A DNA stretch of 64,000 bases from Bin55 sp009840545 (GTDB taxonomy: Bacteria; Pseudomonadota; Gammaproteobacteria; Pseudomonadales; Azotimanducaceae): contig OZ242357.1 of NCBI GenBank assembly GCA_965208815.1, forward strand, positions 1,736,001 to 1,800,000, in the 5' to 3' direction. Both the position numbers and the translations under genes were made by a program. Shown piece after piece: positions 19,584 to 29,743 of this stretch. The notes beneath the pieces are model-generated. The model was not told where the DNA came from, did no database searches, and saw only the letters and a program-made list of their open reading frames with translations. The stretch's first letter is position 1. Every line of letters begins with the position of its first letter.

Positions 19584-20453
19584 CTACGAAAGGCACTCTG
19601 TTATTGCGTCGCCGATGCCGGCCAAGTTGCGGACTGTCGCTGCGCCAGCACGATCAAGTGCTTCATACTTTTCCGCCGCAGTACCCTTACCTCCCGCGAT
19701 GATGGCTCCTGCATGTCCCATACGTTTTCCCTTCGGAGCGGTTGCACCCGCGACATAGGCAACTATGGGCTTAGCCACCGATCCACGGATGTACTCTGCA
19801 GTTTCCTCTTCCGCTGTACCACCGATTTCTCCCACCATCACAATCGCATCAGTTTCTTCGTCTTCTTCAAACAGGCGAATGACGTCGATGAAGTTGGTTC
19901 CCGGAATGGGATCTCCTCCTATACCTACGCAAGTTGACTGGCCAAGCCCCTTGTCCGTAACCTGCTTGACTGCTTCATAGGTCAGAGTCCCAGAACGGGA
20001 GACAATGCCTATGCGACCGGGTTCATGAATGTCTCCTGGCATGATTCCGATCTTGCACTGCCCCGGGGTGATTACGCCAGGGCAGTTGGGGCCTATTAAC
20101 CGAGAGCCTGCATTGTCAACAATGGCTTTGGCTTTGAGCATGTCAAGGGTTGGCACACCTTCCGTAATACAGACGATGAGCTCAATTCCCGCTTCGCACG
20201 CTTCCAGTATTGAGTCCAAGCAAAACCGCGCTGGAACATAGATGACCGATATCGTAGCACTGGTGCTTGCAACTGCTTCACGGACCGTGTCAAATACTGG
20301 TACTCCCAGATGCGTTGTCCCTCCTTTGCCTGGAGTTACTCCGCCAACCAACTGGGTTCCGTACTCGAGTGCCTGCCGAGAGTGCATTGTGCCTTGAGAT
20401 CCAGTTATCCCTTGACAGATGACACGCGTATTTTGATCGACCAGAATGCTCAC
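19584..20453 (-). CDS. sucD: succinyl-CoA synthetase alpha subunit
   Basis: The alpha subunit of succinyl-CoA ligase binds CoA and carries the phosphohistidine intermediate while succinyl-CoA is converted to succinate with formation of ATP or GTP. The 289-residue sequence shows the CoA-binding start (GITGSQGTMHSRQALEYGTQLVGGVTPGKGG) and the active-site His247 in GKRMGHAGAI. Its start overlaps the sucC stop by 4 bases (ATGA), giving tight coupling of the two subunits. It is the last gene of the sdh-suc operon. Confidence 0.98.
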   Translation of the reverse strand: MSILVDQNTRVICQGITGSQGTMHSRQALEYGTQLVGGVTPGKGGTTHLGVPVFDTVREAVASTSATISVIYVPARFCLDSILEACEAGIELIVCITEGVPTLDMLKAKAIVDNAGSRLIGPNCPGVITPGQCKIGIMPGDIHEPGRIGIVSRSGTLTYEAVKQVTDKGLGQSTCVGIGGDPIPGTNFIDVIRLFEEDEETDAIVMVGEIGGTAEEETAEYIRGSVAKPIVAYVAGATAPKGKRMGHAGAIIAGGKGTAAEKYEALDRAGAATVRNLAGIGDAITECLS

Positions 20454-21619
20454 GAGACTGATCCGGCAGCATCTACAGCTTTCTGCGTGGCATCTTGCAA
20501 AGTCGTTGAAGCAATGATAGCCAGCCCACTGGACTCCAAGAATTCACGTCCCTCTGCCGCACTATTGCCATCGAAACGAACTACAACCGGAACGCTTACG
20601 CCGACTTCTTTGTAGGCCTCCACAATTCCTTCGGCAATAACAACGCAGGAGACGATTCCGCCGAAGATGTTGATCAGTACGGCCTTGACATCGGAGTCGT
20701 CCAGTATGATTTTGAATGCTTCCGCAACGGATTGCTTGTTTACTGCTCCACCCACATCAAGAAAATTGGCAGGATTTCCACCGTAGTACTTCACAAGGTC
20801 CATGGTTCCCATTGCCAATCCTGCGCCGTTGACCATACAACCTATGTTGCCGTCCAAGGCAACGTAACTTAAACCAAATTCTGATGCTTGAGCCTCGCGT
20901 TCGTCTTCCTGTTTGGGGTCGCGCAAGTCCGCTAAACGAGACTGACGGAATAGAGCATTACCGTCGATATTGATCTTCGCATCGAGACAATGTACAGAAC
21001 CGTCGGACGTCACGACAAGAGGATTGACTTCGACCAAGGAACAGTCCAGTTCGTGAAACAATCGGCAAAGTCCTAGAAATACCTCTGTAAACTGACGAAC
21101 TTGGCCATCACGCAGACCCAATCCGAACGCTAATTCACGACCTTGATAGGGTTGTGCGCCTACAAACGGATCAATTTCAGCCTTAAGAATTCTCTCCGGA
21201 TTCTCTTCAGCGACCTTCTCGATTTCCACTCCGCCCTCTGTCGATGCCATCACCACCACCCGTCGAGAGGAGCGATCTATGACAAGTCCCAAATAGAACT
21301 CACGATCGATGTCGGCAAGCTCTTCGATGTAAATGTGGTTTATGGGTTGTCCGAACTGATCGGTTTGGTGCGTGACCAGTCGTTGGCCCAACCAGGATGA
21401 AGCGAATTCTTGTAAGCCATCAGGTCCCTCAACCAATTTGACGCCGCCCGCCTTACCTCGTCCTCCTGCGTGGACTTGAACCTTGCACGCCCAGCGATTC
21501 CCACCCAGCTGTTCAGCCGCGTCGACGGCCTCTTCTACTGTGGTTGCAACAACCCCTTTTGAAACGGGAAGACCGTACTCCCTGAATAACTCTTTTGCCT
21601 GGAACTCATGGAGGTTCAC
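20450..21619 (-). CDS. sucC: succinyl-CoA synthetase beta subunit
   Basis: The beta subunit has an N-terminal ATP-grasp domain (MNLHEFQAKELFREYGLPV; GGRGKAGGVKL near 53-63) that binds the nucleotide and a C-terminal ligase domain with VNPLVV and NIFGGIVSC. The length of 389 residues is typical. It lies 77 bases after lpdA and overlaps sucD by 4 bases. With sucD it performs the only substrate-level phosphorylation of the TCA cycle. Confidence 0.98.
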   Translation of the reverse strand: MNLHEFQAKELFREYGLPVSKGVVATTVEEAVDAAEQLGGNRWACKVQVHAGGRGKAGGVKLVEGPDGLQEFASSWLGQRLVTHQTDQFGQPINHIYIEELADIDREFYLGLVIDRSSRRVVVMASTEGGVEIEKVAEENPERILKAEIDPFVGAQPYQGRELAFGLGLRDGQVRQFTEVFLGLCRLFHELDCSLVEVNPLVVTSDGSVHCLDAKINIDGNALFRQSRLADLRDPKQEDEREAQASEFGLSYVALDGNIGCMVNGAGLAMGTMDLVKYYGGNPANFLDVGGAVNKQSVAEAFKIILDDSDVKAVLINIFGGIVSCVVIAEGIVEAYKEVGVSVPVVVRFDGNSAAEGREFLESSGLAIIASTTLQDATQKAVDAAGSVS

Positions 21620-21696
21620 TTAACTACCAACTCCATGCAAGGCTGCTATACGTACTGAACGTGGGTTTCACAACTAAACTACGCTGACAGTGAAGC

Positions 21697-23133
21697 TCAG
21701 GATTTTCTCCTTCGAGCCACAGCATGTATTGCGCTTCCTGACACTCCCAAGGCTGCTTCGTGTACAGCTTCTGACAACGATGGGTGCGCAAACATTGTCA
21801 GAGCCAAATCCTCGGCTGTTGCGCCAAACTCCATTGCAATCACGCCTTGAGCGACGAGTTCTGAAGCCTGTGCGCCGAGAATGTGCATGCCCAAAATCCT
21901 ATCCGTCTCCGTATCCGAAACAATCTTGACAAATCCATCGCTCTCGTCTGCCGCAATTGCACGCCCATTTGCACCAAAATAGAACATGCCCGAAGTGACG
22001 TCCTCGCCGTTTGCTTTGAGTTCCTCTTCCGAGAGACCAACCCAGGCAACCTCCGGTAGCGTATAGATCACCGAAGGCACTGTGTCGTAATTGACCACAG
22101 GCTTTTGACCAGCAATACGCTCAGCGACCATGACACCTTCTTCCATTCCTTTGTGGGCCAACATCGGACCCCGAACCACATCGCCTACTGCGTAGACATC
22201 CGGCGCATCGGTATGGCACAAGTCATTGACGAAAAGAAAGCCCCTCTCATCCAGATTGACCCGACTGTCGTCGGCGAGCAATCCCTCGGTATAAGGTCTT
22301 CGGCCGACTGCCACAATCAATCGATCGCATTCGAGAACCTGATCTTCGTTGTTGAGTTGGTAAGACACCTTCACAGTACCGTCGGTCACCTCGGAATTTG
22401 TGACTCGCGCACCTAGTCGAATGTCTAGACCCTGTTTCTTGAAGATCCGCAGAGCATCCCGCGCAATTCTGCGATCAGTTGCGGGAAGAAAGTCGTCCAA
22501 GGCTTCCAAGATCACGACTTCAGACCCAAGACGACCCCAAACGCTTCCTAATTCGAGCCCAACGATTCCAGCGCCTATCACTCCAAGCCTCTCCGGAACC
22601 GTATTGAACTCCAACGCTCCTGTAGAGTCGACTATGTACTCATAGTCCAAAAGCGCGGCTGGAATTTCAATCGGAGTTGATCCCGGGGCGAGAATCACAT
22701 GCTTTGCTTGAATTTCGTCCACGCTGTCGTCGGCCATTGTCACGCTGACCTTGCGTCCGTCCAAGAGTTTTCCAACGCCATGAACAAAATCCACGCCATT
22801 TCCGTCGAACAGTAGTCCAATTCCTTTCGTCAACTGCTCAACGACCGAATCCTTGTATTCCAGCATCTTCGAAATGTCGATGGCAGAGTTCTTTGCGCTA
22901 ATGCCCATCGTTTCCAACTTGGACATCTGATCGTACCGGTGAGAGACGTCAAGTAGCGCTTTGGATGGAATGCAGCCCCAGTTGAGACAAGTACCTCCCA
23001 AGGTGGGCTTTCCCGAGGAATTCTTGGACTTGTCAACGCAGGTGACTGAAAAACCGAGTTGGGCGCAACGAATTGCCGATGCGTAACCTGCGGGACCTCC
23101 ACCGATTACTACTACATCTGAGGTCTGACTCAT
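21697..23133 (-). CDS. lpdA: dihydrolipoyl dehydrogenase (E3)
   Basis: This FAD enzyme reoxidises the lipoyl group of 2-oxoacid dehydrogenase complexes and makes NADH. The 478-residue protein begins with the FAD-binding GGGPAGYASAIRCAQLG. The redox disulfide is Cys49/Cys54 in GGTCLNWGCIPSKALL. The NAD domain GAGIVGLELGSVW and the C-terminal HPSLSEAVHEAALG acid-base pair are present. Its place between sucB and sucC, 13 bases after sucB, indicates that it serves the 2-oxoglutarate complex here. An E3 inside the suc cluster is the Pseudomonas-type order; in E. coli lpd is elsewhere. Confidence 0.97.
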   Translation of the reverse strand: MSQTSDVVVIGGGPAGYASAIRCAQLGFSVTCVDKSKNSSGKPTLGGTCLNWGCIPSKALLDVSHRYDQMSKLETMGISAKNSAIDISKMLEYKDSVVEQLTKGIGLLFDGNGVDFVHGVGKLLDGRKVSVTMADDSVDEIQAKHVILAPGSTPIEIPAALLDYEYIVDSTGALEFNTVPERLGVIGAGIVGLELGSVWGRLGSEVVILEALDDFLPATDRRIARDALRIFKKQGLDIRLGARVTNSEVTDGTVKVSYQLNNEDQVLECDRLIVAVGRRPYTEGLLADDSRVNLDERGFLFVNDLCHTDAPDVYAVGDVVRGPMLAHKGMEEGVMVAERIAGQKPVVNYDTVPSVIYTLPEVAWVGLSEEELKANGEDVTSGMFYFGANGRAIAADESDGFVKIVSDTETDRILGMHILGAQASELVAQGVIAMEFGATAEDLALTMFAHPSLSEAVHEAALGVSGSAIHAVARRRKS

Positions 23134-23146
23134 AACTTTCCTATTT

Positions 23147-24364
23147 CTAAAGCTCTAACAGTATTCGTGCGGGGTCTTCCAGCATGCCCTTTATGGCGAC
23201 TAGAAATCGTACGGCTTCCCGTCCGTCGATCAGTCGGTGATCGTAGGATAAGGCAAGATACATCATGGGACGGGCCACTATCTCGCCGTCCACTACAACA
23301 GGTCTCTCTTCTATCTTGTGCATGCCCAAAATCGCCGTTTGCGGAGGATTCAATATGGGCGTTGAGAGCAATGAACCAAACACTCCACCATTTGAAATCG
23401 TAAACGTTCCACCTTGCATGTCCTCAATAGCAAGTTTTCCAGATCGAGCTTTCTCGCCGTACGCAGAAATCTGATCTTCTATCTGAGCCATACCAAGTGC
23501 GTCTGCATCTCTGACGATGGGTACGACTAGCCCGCGATCCGTACTCACCGCCACTCCAATGTCGTAGAAACCGTGGTAGACGATTTCGGATCCATCAATC
23601 GAAGCGTTGACTAGTGGAAAGCGCTTGAGCGCTTCAACGGATGCTCGGACGAAGAAACTCATGAATCCAAGTCGAGTTCCATTGTGGGAAGCTTGGAATT
23701 CTTCCTGATATTGTCGTCGCATGCGCATGATTGGATCCATATCGACTTCGTTAAACGTAGTCAGCATGGCCGCATTGTGTTGCGCTTCTACCAATCTGTT
23801 TGCAATGGTTGCTCTTAGGCGCGTCATGGGCACGCGCCGCTCGACGCGCTCGCCGCTCTCAGTGGGCGATTCCTCGCGATCATCCTGTTCGACAGTTTGT
23901 ACAGGCCGATCAGCAGTTTCGCTACGGTTCCGAACGGCAACAGCGACATCGTCGCGAGTGATCATTCCCCCACGCCCGGTTCCGATAACCGAGGACAATC
24001 CAATGCCACTCTCTAAAGCCAATCTTCTTGCAGAGGGCGACGCGACAATTTCGCGCTCCTCGGAATCTTCTTCGCTTGGGGTCGCTTCTTGAAATTCCTG
24101 GGTTGATTCACTAACAGTTGGACGTATGCCTTCTTCGATTTCCGCGATGATCTCCTTACCCTCAACCGTAGTGCCCTCTTCCTTCAGAATCTTCACAAGA
24201 ATTCCCGAAACGGGGCACGGAATCTCAAGGGTTGTCTTTTCGGTCTCCACATCGACCAGCAACGCATCGCGTTCAACATAGTCTCCGACGTTCTTGTACC
24301 ACTTCGACAACTCACCCTCGGATATGGACTCGGGAAAGGCTGGAACTGAAATTTGGATTGTCAC
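23147..24364 (-). CDS. sucB: dihydrolipoyl succinyltransferase, E2 of 2-oxoglutarate dehydrogenase
   Basis: E2 core of the 2-oxoglutarate dehydrogenase complex, 405 residues. Domains in order are one lipoyl domain (about 1-77, lipoyl Lys43 in ETEKTT), a linker rich in Glu/Ser/Thr, the E3/E1-binding domain (about 109-146, ASPSARRLALESGIGLSSVIGTGRGG written here as its core), a second charged linker, and the catalytic acyltransferase domain with the active-site SYDHRLIDGREAV near the C-terminus. It begins one base after the sucA stop, so the two are translated together. The single lipoyl domain fits succinyl- rather than acetyl-transferase. Confidence 0.97.
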   Translation of the reverse strand: MTIQISVPAFPESISEGELSKWYKNVGDYVERDALLVDVETEKTTLEIPCPVSGILVKILKEEGTTVEGKEIIAEIEEGIRPTVSESTQEFQEATPSEEDSEEREIVASPSARRLALESGIGLSSVIGTGRGGMITRDDVAVAVRNRSETADRPVQTVEQDDREESPTESGERVERRVPMTRLRATIANRLVEAQHNAAMLTTFNEVDMDPIMRMRRQYQEEFQASHNGTRLGFMSFFVRASVEALKRFPLVNASIDGSEIVYHGFYDIGVAVSTDRGLVVPIVRDADALGMAQIEDQISAYGEKARSGKLAIEDMQGGTFTISNGGVFGSLLSTPILNPPQTAILGMHKIEERPVVVDGEIVARPMMYLALSYDHRLIDGREAVRFLVAIKGMLEDPARILLEL

Positions 24365-24365
24365 T

Positions 24366-27212
24366 TCAATCTTCCGTAATACCGTATAGAGCTTCTTCTA
24401 CGATCTCGGTTTGTTGCCGAACATGTCTCGATGCCAGACCAACTGCAGGGGCCGCATAGGGCTTTCGACCAGCGTAGATCAATTCAAGGTGCGGTCGTTG
24501 TTCGTCGCGAACTCGGACCAGGTGATGCCGACTGGAGTACCAAGCCCCTTGATTCTGGGGTTCCTCTTGACACCAAACCATTTGCTGCAGATTCTCGTAG
24601 CGTTGAATCACTCTTGCCAGTTCATCCCGTGGGAATGGATACAGCTGTTCCATTCTGACAATTGCTACATCCTGAGCGTTGTCGTTCCTTCGACGTTCAA
24701 GCAAGTCGTAGTACACCTTTCCAGCACACAGCACTAGCCGCTCTATTCGACTGGAATCTAAGTCGTCGATTTCGCCAATCACATTTTGAAATCGACCGTC
24801 TGCTAACTCGTCCAGTGAGGAAACCGCAACTTTGTGTCGAAGCAGACTTTTTGGGGTCAAGGCGATCAGTGGACGTCGCATGGGACGAATCATTTGTCTC
24901 CGCAACATATGAAACATTTGTGCAGGAGTCGAAGGAACGCAAACTTGCATGTTGTGCTGAGCACAGAGCTGCAAGTAACGCTCTAGCCGCGCAGAAGAGT
25001 GCTCAGGACCCGCACCTTCGAATCCGTGAGGCAGAAGCATAACAAGTCCGCATGCGCGACCCCACTTGGCTTCGCCACTAGAAACGAACTGGTCGATGAC
25101 AACCTGTGCACCGTTGGCAAAATCTCCAAACTGCGCCTCCCAAATCACCAGTGTTTTGGGAGAGGTCGTCGCATATCCATACTCAAACGCCAAGACTCCT
25201 TCCTCGGAGAGAAGGGAATCATAGATATCAAATCTACGTTCCTCAAATGCAAGTTGCAATGGAATGAATTGCTCTCCTGTCTTTTGGCAGTAGATACACG
25301 CATGGCGATGAGAAAACGTCCCAACTCCCACATCCTGTCCAGTAATTCGAACATCGAATCCTTCCTCCAATAGAGATGCATATGCAGCCATCTCTGCGAA
25401 TCCCCAGTTGGCCGCCTGACCTCCAGCCGCCATGCGCCGACGATCGACGTATATTCCTTCCACCTGCTTGTGCAATCTGATTCCCACCGGAACTGAATTT
25501 GCTCGATGCATGACTTCCTGTAGTCTAGCGATGGGGATCTTTGTGTCGCCGGGAGCATCCCAGTCATGACCCAAGTATGGTTTCCAGTCCACAAACATAG
25601 ACTGGTCGGGTTCCGTTACAACCGAGAGGCCCACTGTCTCCCCTCTGTCGAGTCGATCCCGAAAACTAGACACCCACTGGTCGGATTCTTGCTTGGATAC
25701 AACACCTTCCTGTGCTAATCGCTCCGCATAGATTGTCCTTGTGGTTGGATGCTGGCGGATCTGCTGATACATCAGCGGCTGGGTCTTCATGGGATCTTCT
25801 GCTTCGTTGTGACCACGCCGCCGATAACACACGAGATCAATGACGAAATCCTTGCCAAATCCGACACGATAATCCATCGCAAGCTGCGCGATAGCGACTA
25901 CTGCTTCGGGATCATCCGCATTGACATGAAAGATTGGTGCCCGCATGATTTTTGCGACTTCGCTACAGTATTCGGTAGATCGTGCGTCTTCTCTTAGACT
26001 CGTAGTGAAACCAATTTGGTTATTAATGATGATGTGGATCGTCCCACCTGTATAGAAGCCTCGGGTCTGCGACATTTGAAAGGTTTCCATCACCACGCCT
26101 TGTCCCGCAATTGCCGCATCACCGTGAATCAAGATTGGCGTGACTTCCACTCCCGCTCTGTCCTTGCGACGATCCTGTCGTGCCCGCACAGATCCTTCCA
26201 CTACTGGTCCGACAATTTCGAGGTGCGAGGGGTTGAACGCCAGTGCCAGGTGAATCTGCTTGCCCACGCTGTCTAAGTTTGACGAGAATCCCATGTGATA
26301 CTTCACGTCTCCTGTCGCGGACACCTCGGGAGCCGTTCCTTCGAATTCTTCGAAGATATCTTCAGTCTCCTTGCCCAGAATGTTCACAAGTACGTTCAAA
26401 CGACCTCTATGGGCCATTCCGATTACCATTTCTCGTACTTGCCACATGCCCGCACGTTGAGTTATCTCGTGCAGCAGCGGAATCAGGCTCTCTGCTCCCT
26501 CCAAGCCGAAACGCTTTGTTCCGGGATACCGGGTGTGGAGATACCTCTCCAACCCTTCCGCAGCGGTGAGACGTTCGAGAATCCGTCGTTTGTGATCCCT
26601 TTCAAACTTCATGTGCGAGTGAACAGACTCCAAGCGACTGCGTATCCATCTACGCTCCTGCGCAGTCGTCACATAAACATACTCTGCACCAATTGAACTG
26701 CAGTAGGTTTCTTCCAGCGCGGAAATAATTTCGTGCAGGGGTCGCCCGTCGTCCTCGAACAAATCTGACGATCCTGTCCGGAACACAGTATTGAGATCGG
26801 CTGGGCTCAAATTGTGAAAGTCCAATTGAAGATCGGGGGCCTGATCTAGTTTCCATTTGCCGAGGGGATCGACCTTTGACTTTCGATGTCCACGGGCACG
26901 GTAGGCATCGATCAATTCCATCACTTGAATCTGCTTACGTTCATGTTCGGACATGATGTCCGTACTGACACGTTCAGGTTGCGCCTTGAGTCGATTCCTG
27001 CCGAGTCGCTCAAAGTGATTAATGATCGAACTATGGGGAATCTCGATCGTCTTGGCATCCGAGTACGGAAGGGTGCTGAAGTATTCACGCCACTCCTCTG
27101 GTACCGCGTTCGCGTCTGCCAAAAACTTCTCGTACATCATTTCGAGATACACAGCGCTACTTCCGTCCAGGTGCGAACTGGATTCCATTCGCTGTAGGAA
27201 AGACTCAGCCAT
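24366..27212 (-). CDS. sucA: 2-oxoglutarate dehydrogenase E1 component
   Basis: This thiamine-diphosphate enzyme decarboxylates 2-oxoglutarate and succinylates the E2 lipoyl group. ATG 27212 gives MAESFLQRMESSSHLDG; an in-frame TTG two codons upstream is less likely. The N-terminal E2-binding stretch (VYLEMMYEKFLADANAVPEEWREYF) and the HGDAAIAGQG thiamine site are present, as are the NNQIGFTTS loop, GMAHRGRLNVL and GQDVGVGTFSHRHA. At about 948 residues it is full length. It lies 51 bases after sdhB within the TCA operon. Confidence 0.97.
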   Translation of the reverse strand: MAESFLQRMESSSHLDGSSAVYLEMMYEKFLADANAVPEEWREYFSTLPYSDAKTIEIPHSSIINHFERLGRNRLKAQPERVSTDIMSEHERKQIQVMELIDAYRARGHRKSKVDPLGKWKLDQAPDLQLDFHNLSPADLNTVFRTGSSDLFEDDGRPLHEIISALEETYCSSIGAEYVYVTTAQERRWIRSRLESVHSHMKFERDHKRRILERLTAAEGLERYLHTRYPGTKRFGLEGAESLIPLLHEITQRAGMWQVREMVIGMAHRGRLNVLVNILGKETEDIFEEFEGTAPEVSATGDVKYHMGFSSNLDSVGKQIHLALAFNPSHLEIVGPVVEGSVRARQDRRKDRAGVEVTPILIHGDAAIAGQGVVMETFQMSQTRGFYTGGTIHIIINNQIGFTTSLREDARSTEYCSEVAKIMRAPIFHVNADDPEAVVAIAQLAMDYRVGFGKDFVIDLVCYRRRGHNEAEDPMKTQPLMYQQIRQHPTTRTIYAERLAQEGVVSKQESDQWVSSFRDRLDRGETVGLSVVTEPDQSMFVDWKPYLGHDWDAPGDTKIPIARLQEVMHRANSVPVGIRLHKQVEGIYVDRRRMAAGGQAANWGFAEMAAYASLLEEGFDVRITGQDVGVGTFSHRHACIYCQKTGEQFIPLQLAFEERRFDIYDSLLSEEGVLAFEYGYATTSPKTLVIWEAQFGDFANGAQVVIDQFVSSGEAKWGRACGLVMLLPHGFEGAGPEHSSARLERYLQLCAQHNMQVCVPSTPAQMFHMLRRQMIRPMRRPLIALTPKSLLRHKVAVSSLDELADGRFQNVIGEIDDLDSSRIERLVLCAGKVYYDLLERRRNDNAQDVAIVRMEQLYPFPRDELARVIQRYENLQQMVWCQEEPQNQGAWYSSRHHLVRVRDEQRPHLELIYAGRKPYAAPAVGLASRHVRQQTEIVEEALYGITED

Positions 27213-27263
27213 GAGCAACTACTCCGTCTAGTTTCGTTCGCGACATCAGTGAGAGTCGAACAT

Positions 27264-27968
27264 CTACGTGCCGTTCTTTATGAGCAGCGTTCGAATTTCA
27301 TTGATTGCTCGAGTGGGGTTCAAATCCTTGGGGCAAGCATTAACGCAGTTCATCACGCCACGGCATCTAAACACACTGAATGGATCATCGAGTTTTGACA
27401 ATCGTTCTTCGGTTGCCGTATCTCTACTATCGGCCAAGAACCGATAGGACTGCAATAGTGCAGCTGGACCCAAAAACTTGTCAGGATTCCACCAGAAAGA
27501 GGGGCACGATGTCGTGCAGCAAGCGCAGAGAATACATTCGTACAGACCATCCAACTTCTCGCGGTCTTCCTGTGATTGGAGCCGCTCTTGTGCAGGTCTT
27601 GGACTGTCGTTGGTCAGGAAGGGTTCAACGCGTTCATACTGTCGATAGAACTGCGACATGTCCACAATAAGGTCCCTGATCACGGGAAGTCCAGGCAACG
27701 GCCGTAATACAAGACGATCTCTAGAAGCCGCCTCAGATACGGGAGTCTTGCATGCGAGTCCGTTCTTTCCGTTGATGTTCATGCCATCGGAACCACACAC
27801 ACCTTCTCGACACGAACGGCGATAGCCGATGCTAGGATCCTGTGCCTTCAGATTCTCCAATACCTCAAGAACCATCAAATCGCGATCATCGGGAAGGTCG
27901 TATTCGTAGTCTTGCATCCTGGGTTCGGAATCACTATTAGGAATGAATCGATAAATGCTGACTTGCAC
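27264..27968 (-). CDS. sdhB: succinate dehydrogenase iron-sulfur subunit
   Basis: This subunit passes electrons from FAD to quinone through three clusters. The [2Fe-2S] ligands are Cys53, Cys58, Asp61 and Cys73 (CREGVCGSDGMNINGKNGLAC region; Asp at the third position as in E. coli). The [4Fe-4S] ligands are Cys145, 148, 151 with Cys212, and the [3Fe-4S] ligands are Cys155, 202 and 208. The length of 234 residues is standard. It starts 2 bases after sdhA stops. Confidence 0.97.
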   Translation of the reverse strand: MQVSIYRFIPNSDSEPRMQDYEYDLPDDRDLMVLEVLENLKAQDPSIGYRRSCREGVCGSDGMNINGKNGLACKTPVSEAASRDRLVLRPLPGLPVIRDLIVDMSQFYRQYERVEPFLTNDSPRPAQERLQSQEDREKLDGLYECILCACCTTSCPSFWWNPDKFLGPAALLQSYRFLADSRDTATEERLSKLDDPFSVFRCRGVMNCVNACPKDLNPTRAINEIRTLLIKNGT

Positions 27969-27970
27969 TC

Positions 27971-29743
27971 CTAGTACTCCCTCTTAACCGGTTCAAATGG
28001 TTCGACTGTCGAAGGTGCGAAGTTCACAGCACGTTTTCGCAAGGATCGATCCTCAGCAAAGTAGAGTGAATGGAACAACCAATTTTCGTCGTCGCGCTCT
28101 TCAAAATCCACGCGAGCGTGAGCACCGCGACTCTCTCTCCGACCTTCAGCAGCAATTGCTGTTGCTTCGGCAACCTCGAGCAAGTTATCCAGCTCTAACG
28201 CTTCGACTCGTGCGGTGTTGAATACTTCAGACTTATCCGTCAAATGCGCCGCTTCGATCCGACTTCGGAGATCTTCCAGCTTAGAAATCGCGTCCTGCAT
28301 TTTCTGTTCGGTGCGAAACACACTGAAGCTGCTCCCCATTAGAGCTTGCAACTCCGCTTTGAGTTCAGCCGGGTTTTCGCCCTTCTGAGATTCTTCCCAC
28401 CTGGCTACTCGCGCTAGAGCAGCTTCCAAGTCGCTAGCGGAGGCATCTCTTTGACTGATTCCTTGTCCCAGAACATCTTGGATGTGCAGTCCAGCAGCCC
28501 GTCCAAAAACCACTAGATCAAGTAAAGAGTTGCCACCAAGACGATTTGCACCATGAACAGATACGCAAGCTACCTCTCCAACGGCATAGAGCCCTGGAAC
28601 TGGAACGTCATCTGATTGTTCGTCTTGAGATAGTGCTTGTCCGCTGACTTGCGTTGCTATGCCCCCCATCATGTAGTGGCAGGTCGGAACTACCGGTATA
28701 GGTTCGACTGCAGGATCGACAAGAGCGTACGTTTTACAGAGTTCCATGATTCCCCCCAACCTTGAATTCAGAACTTCCGTGCCCAGGTGATCCAGTTTGA
28801 GATACACGTGGTCCTTGTTCGGACCGCAACCTCTACCTTCGTCGATTTCAATAACCATTGATCTTGATACGACATCTCTGCTCGCAAGATCCTTGGCCGT
28901 CGGTGCGTAGCGCTCCATAAAGCGCTCGCCATCGCAATTTATGAGGTAGCCACCCTCACCTCGGCTGCCTTCCGTTACAAGAATTCCCATCCCGTGAATA
29001 CCTGTGGGGTGAAATTGCCACATTTCGATATCTTGAACCGGAACACCGGTTCGCAGAGCCATCGCAACCCCATCACCAGTGTTGGTTAACGCATTGGTTG
29101 TACTGTCGTAAATTCTTCCGGCTCCTCCTGTGGCCAGCAGTGTAACCCTCGACCGAACGAAGACGAGCTCGCCGGTCTCAACCTCAATTGCAATGACTCC
29201 GACGATGACTCCATCTTGATTTCTCACCAAGTCGACAGCAAACCACTCGTTGAGAAAGGTCGTATCCGCCTTAAGGTTTGCTTGGAACAACGTGTGGAGA
29301 AGTGCGTGGCCTGTCCGATCTTCGGCCGCACAAGTCCGTGAAGCCTGCCCTCCCCTGCCGAAGTCCTTGGATTGTCCGCCGAATGGTCGTTGGTAAATCC
29401 TTCCCGTCTCGGTACGAGAGAACGGCAGCCCCATGTGTTCAAGCTCGTAGACAACTTGAGGACCTACACTGCACATGTACTCGATCGCGTCTTGGTCTCC
29501 GATGTAATCCGATCCCTTGACGGTGTCGTACATATGCCACCTCCAATCATCATCGGGATCTTCGCTCGCAATGGCACAGGTGATGCCGCCTTGAGCCGAA
29601 ACGGTGTGCGAACGTGTAGGAAAGACTTTGGAGAGTACGGCCGTCTTGTAGCCTGACTCCGCCAGTTGTAAACCCGCTCTCAGTCCTGCCCCGCCTCCTC
29701 CGACGATCAGTCCGTCAAAATCCAGTGTTCGGAGGTTCTTCAT
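27971..29743 (-). CDS. sdhA: succinate dehydrogenase flavoprotein subunit
   Basis: The catalytic subunit oxidises succinate to fumarate. ATG 29743 overlaps the sdhD stop as ATGA and gives a 590-residue protein beginning MKNLRTLDFDGLIVGGGGAG; the longer frame from GTG 29767 would lie inside sdhD. The covalent FAD site is His46 in RSHTVSAQGG. HPTGIHGMGILVTEGSRGEGG and GANRLGGNSLLDLVVFGR complete the active site. Nothing is missing. Confidence 0.97.
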   Translation of the reverse strand: MKNLRTLDFDGLIVGGGGAGLRAGLQLAESGYKTAVLSKVFPTRSHTVSAQGGITCAIASEDPDDDWRWHMYDTVKGSDYIGDQDAIEYMCSVGPQVVYELEHMGLPFSRTETGRIYQRPFGGQSKDFGRGGQASRTCAAEDRTGHALLHTLFQANLKADTTFLNEWFAVDLVRNQDGVIVGVIAIEVETGELVFVRSRVTLLATGGAGRIYDSTTNALTNTGDGVAMALRTGVPVQDIEMWQFHPTGIHGMGILVTEGSRGEGGYLINCDGERFMERYAPTAKDLASRDVVSRSMVIEIDEGRGCGPNKDHVYLKLDHLGTEVLNSRLGGIMELCKTYALVDPAVEPIPVVPTCHYMMGGIATQVSGQALSQDEQSDDVPVPGLYAVGEVACVSVHGANRLGGNSLLDLVVFGRAAGLHIQDVLGQGISQRDASASDLEAALARVARWEESQKGENPAELKAELQALMGSSFSVFRTEQKMQDAISKLEDLRSRIEAAHLTDKSEVFNTARVEALELDNLLEVAEATAIAAEGRRESRGAHARVDFEERDDENWLFHSLYFAEDRSLRKRAVNFAPSTVEPFEPVKREY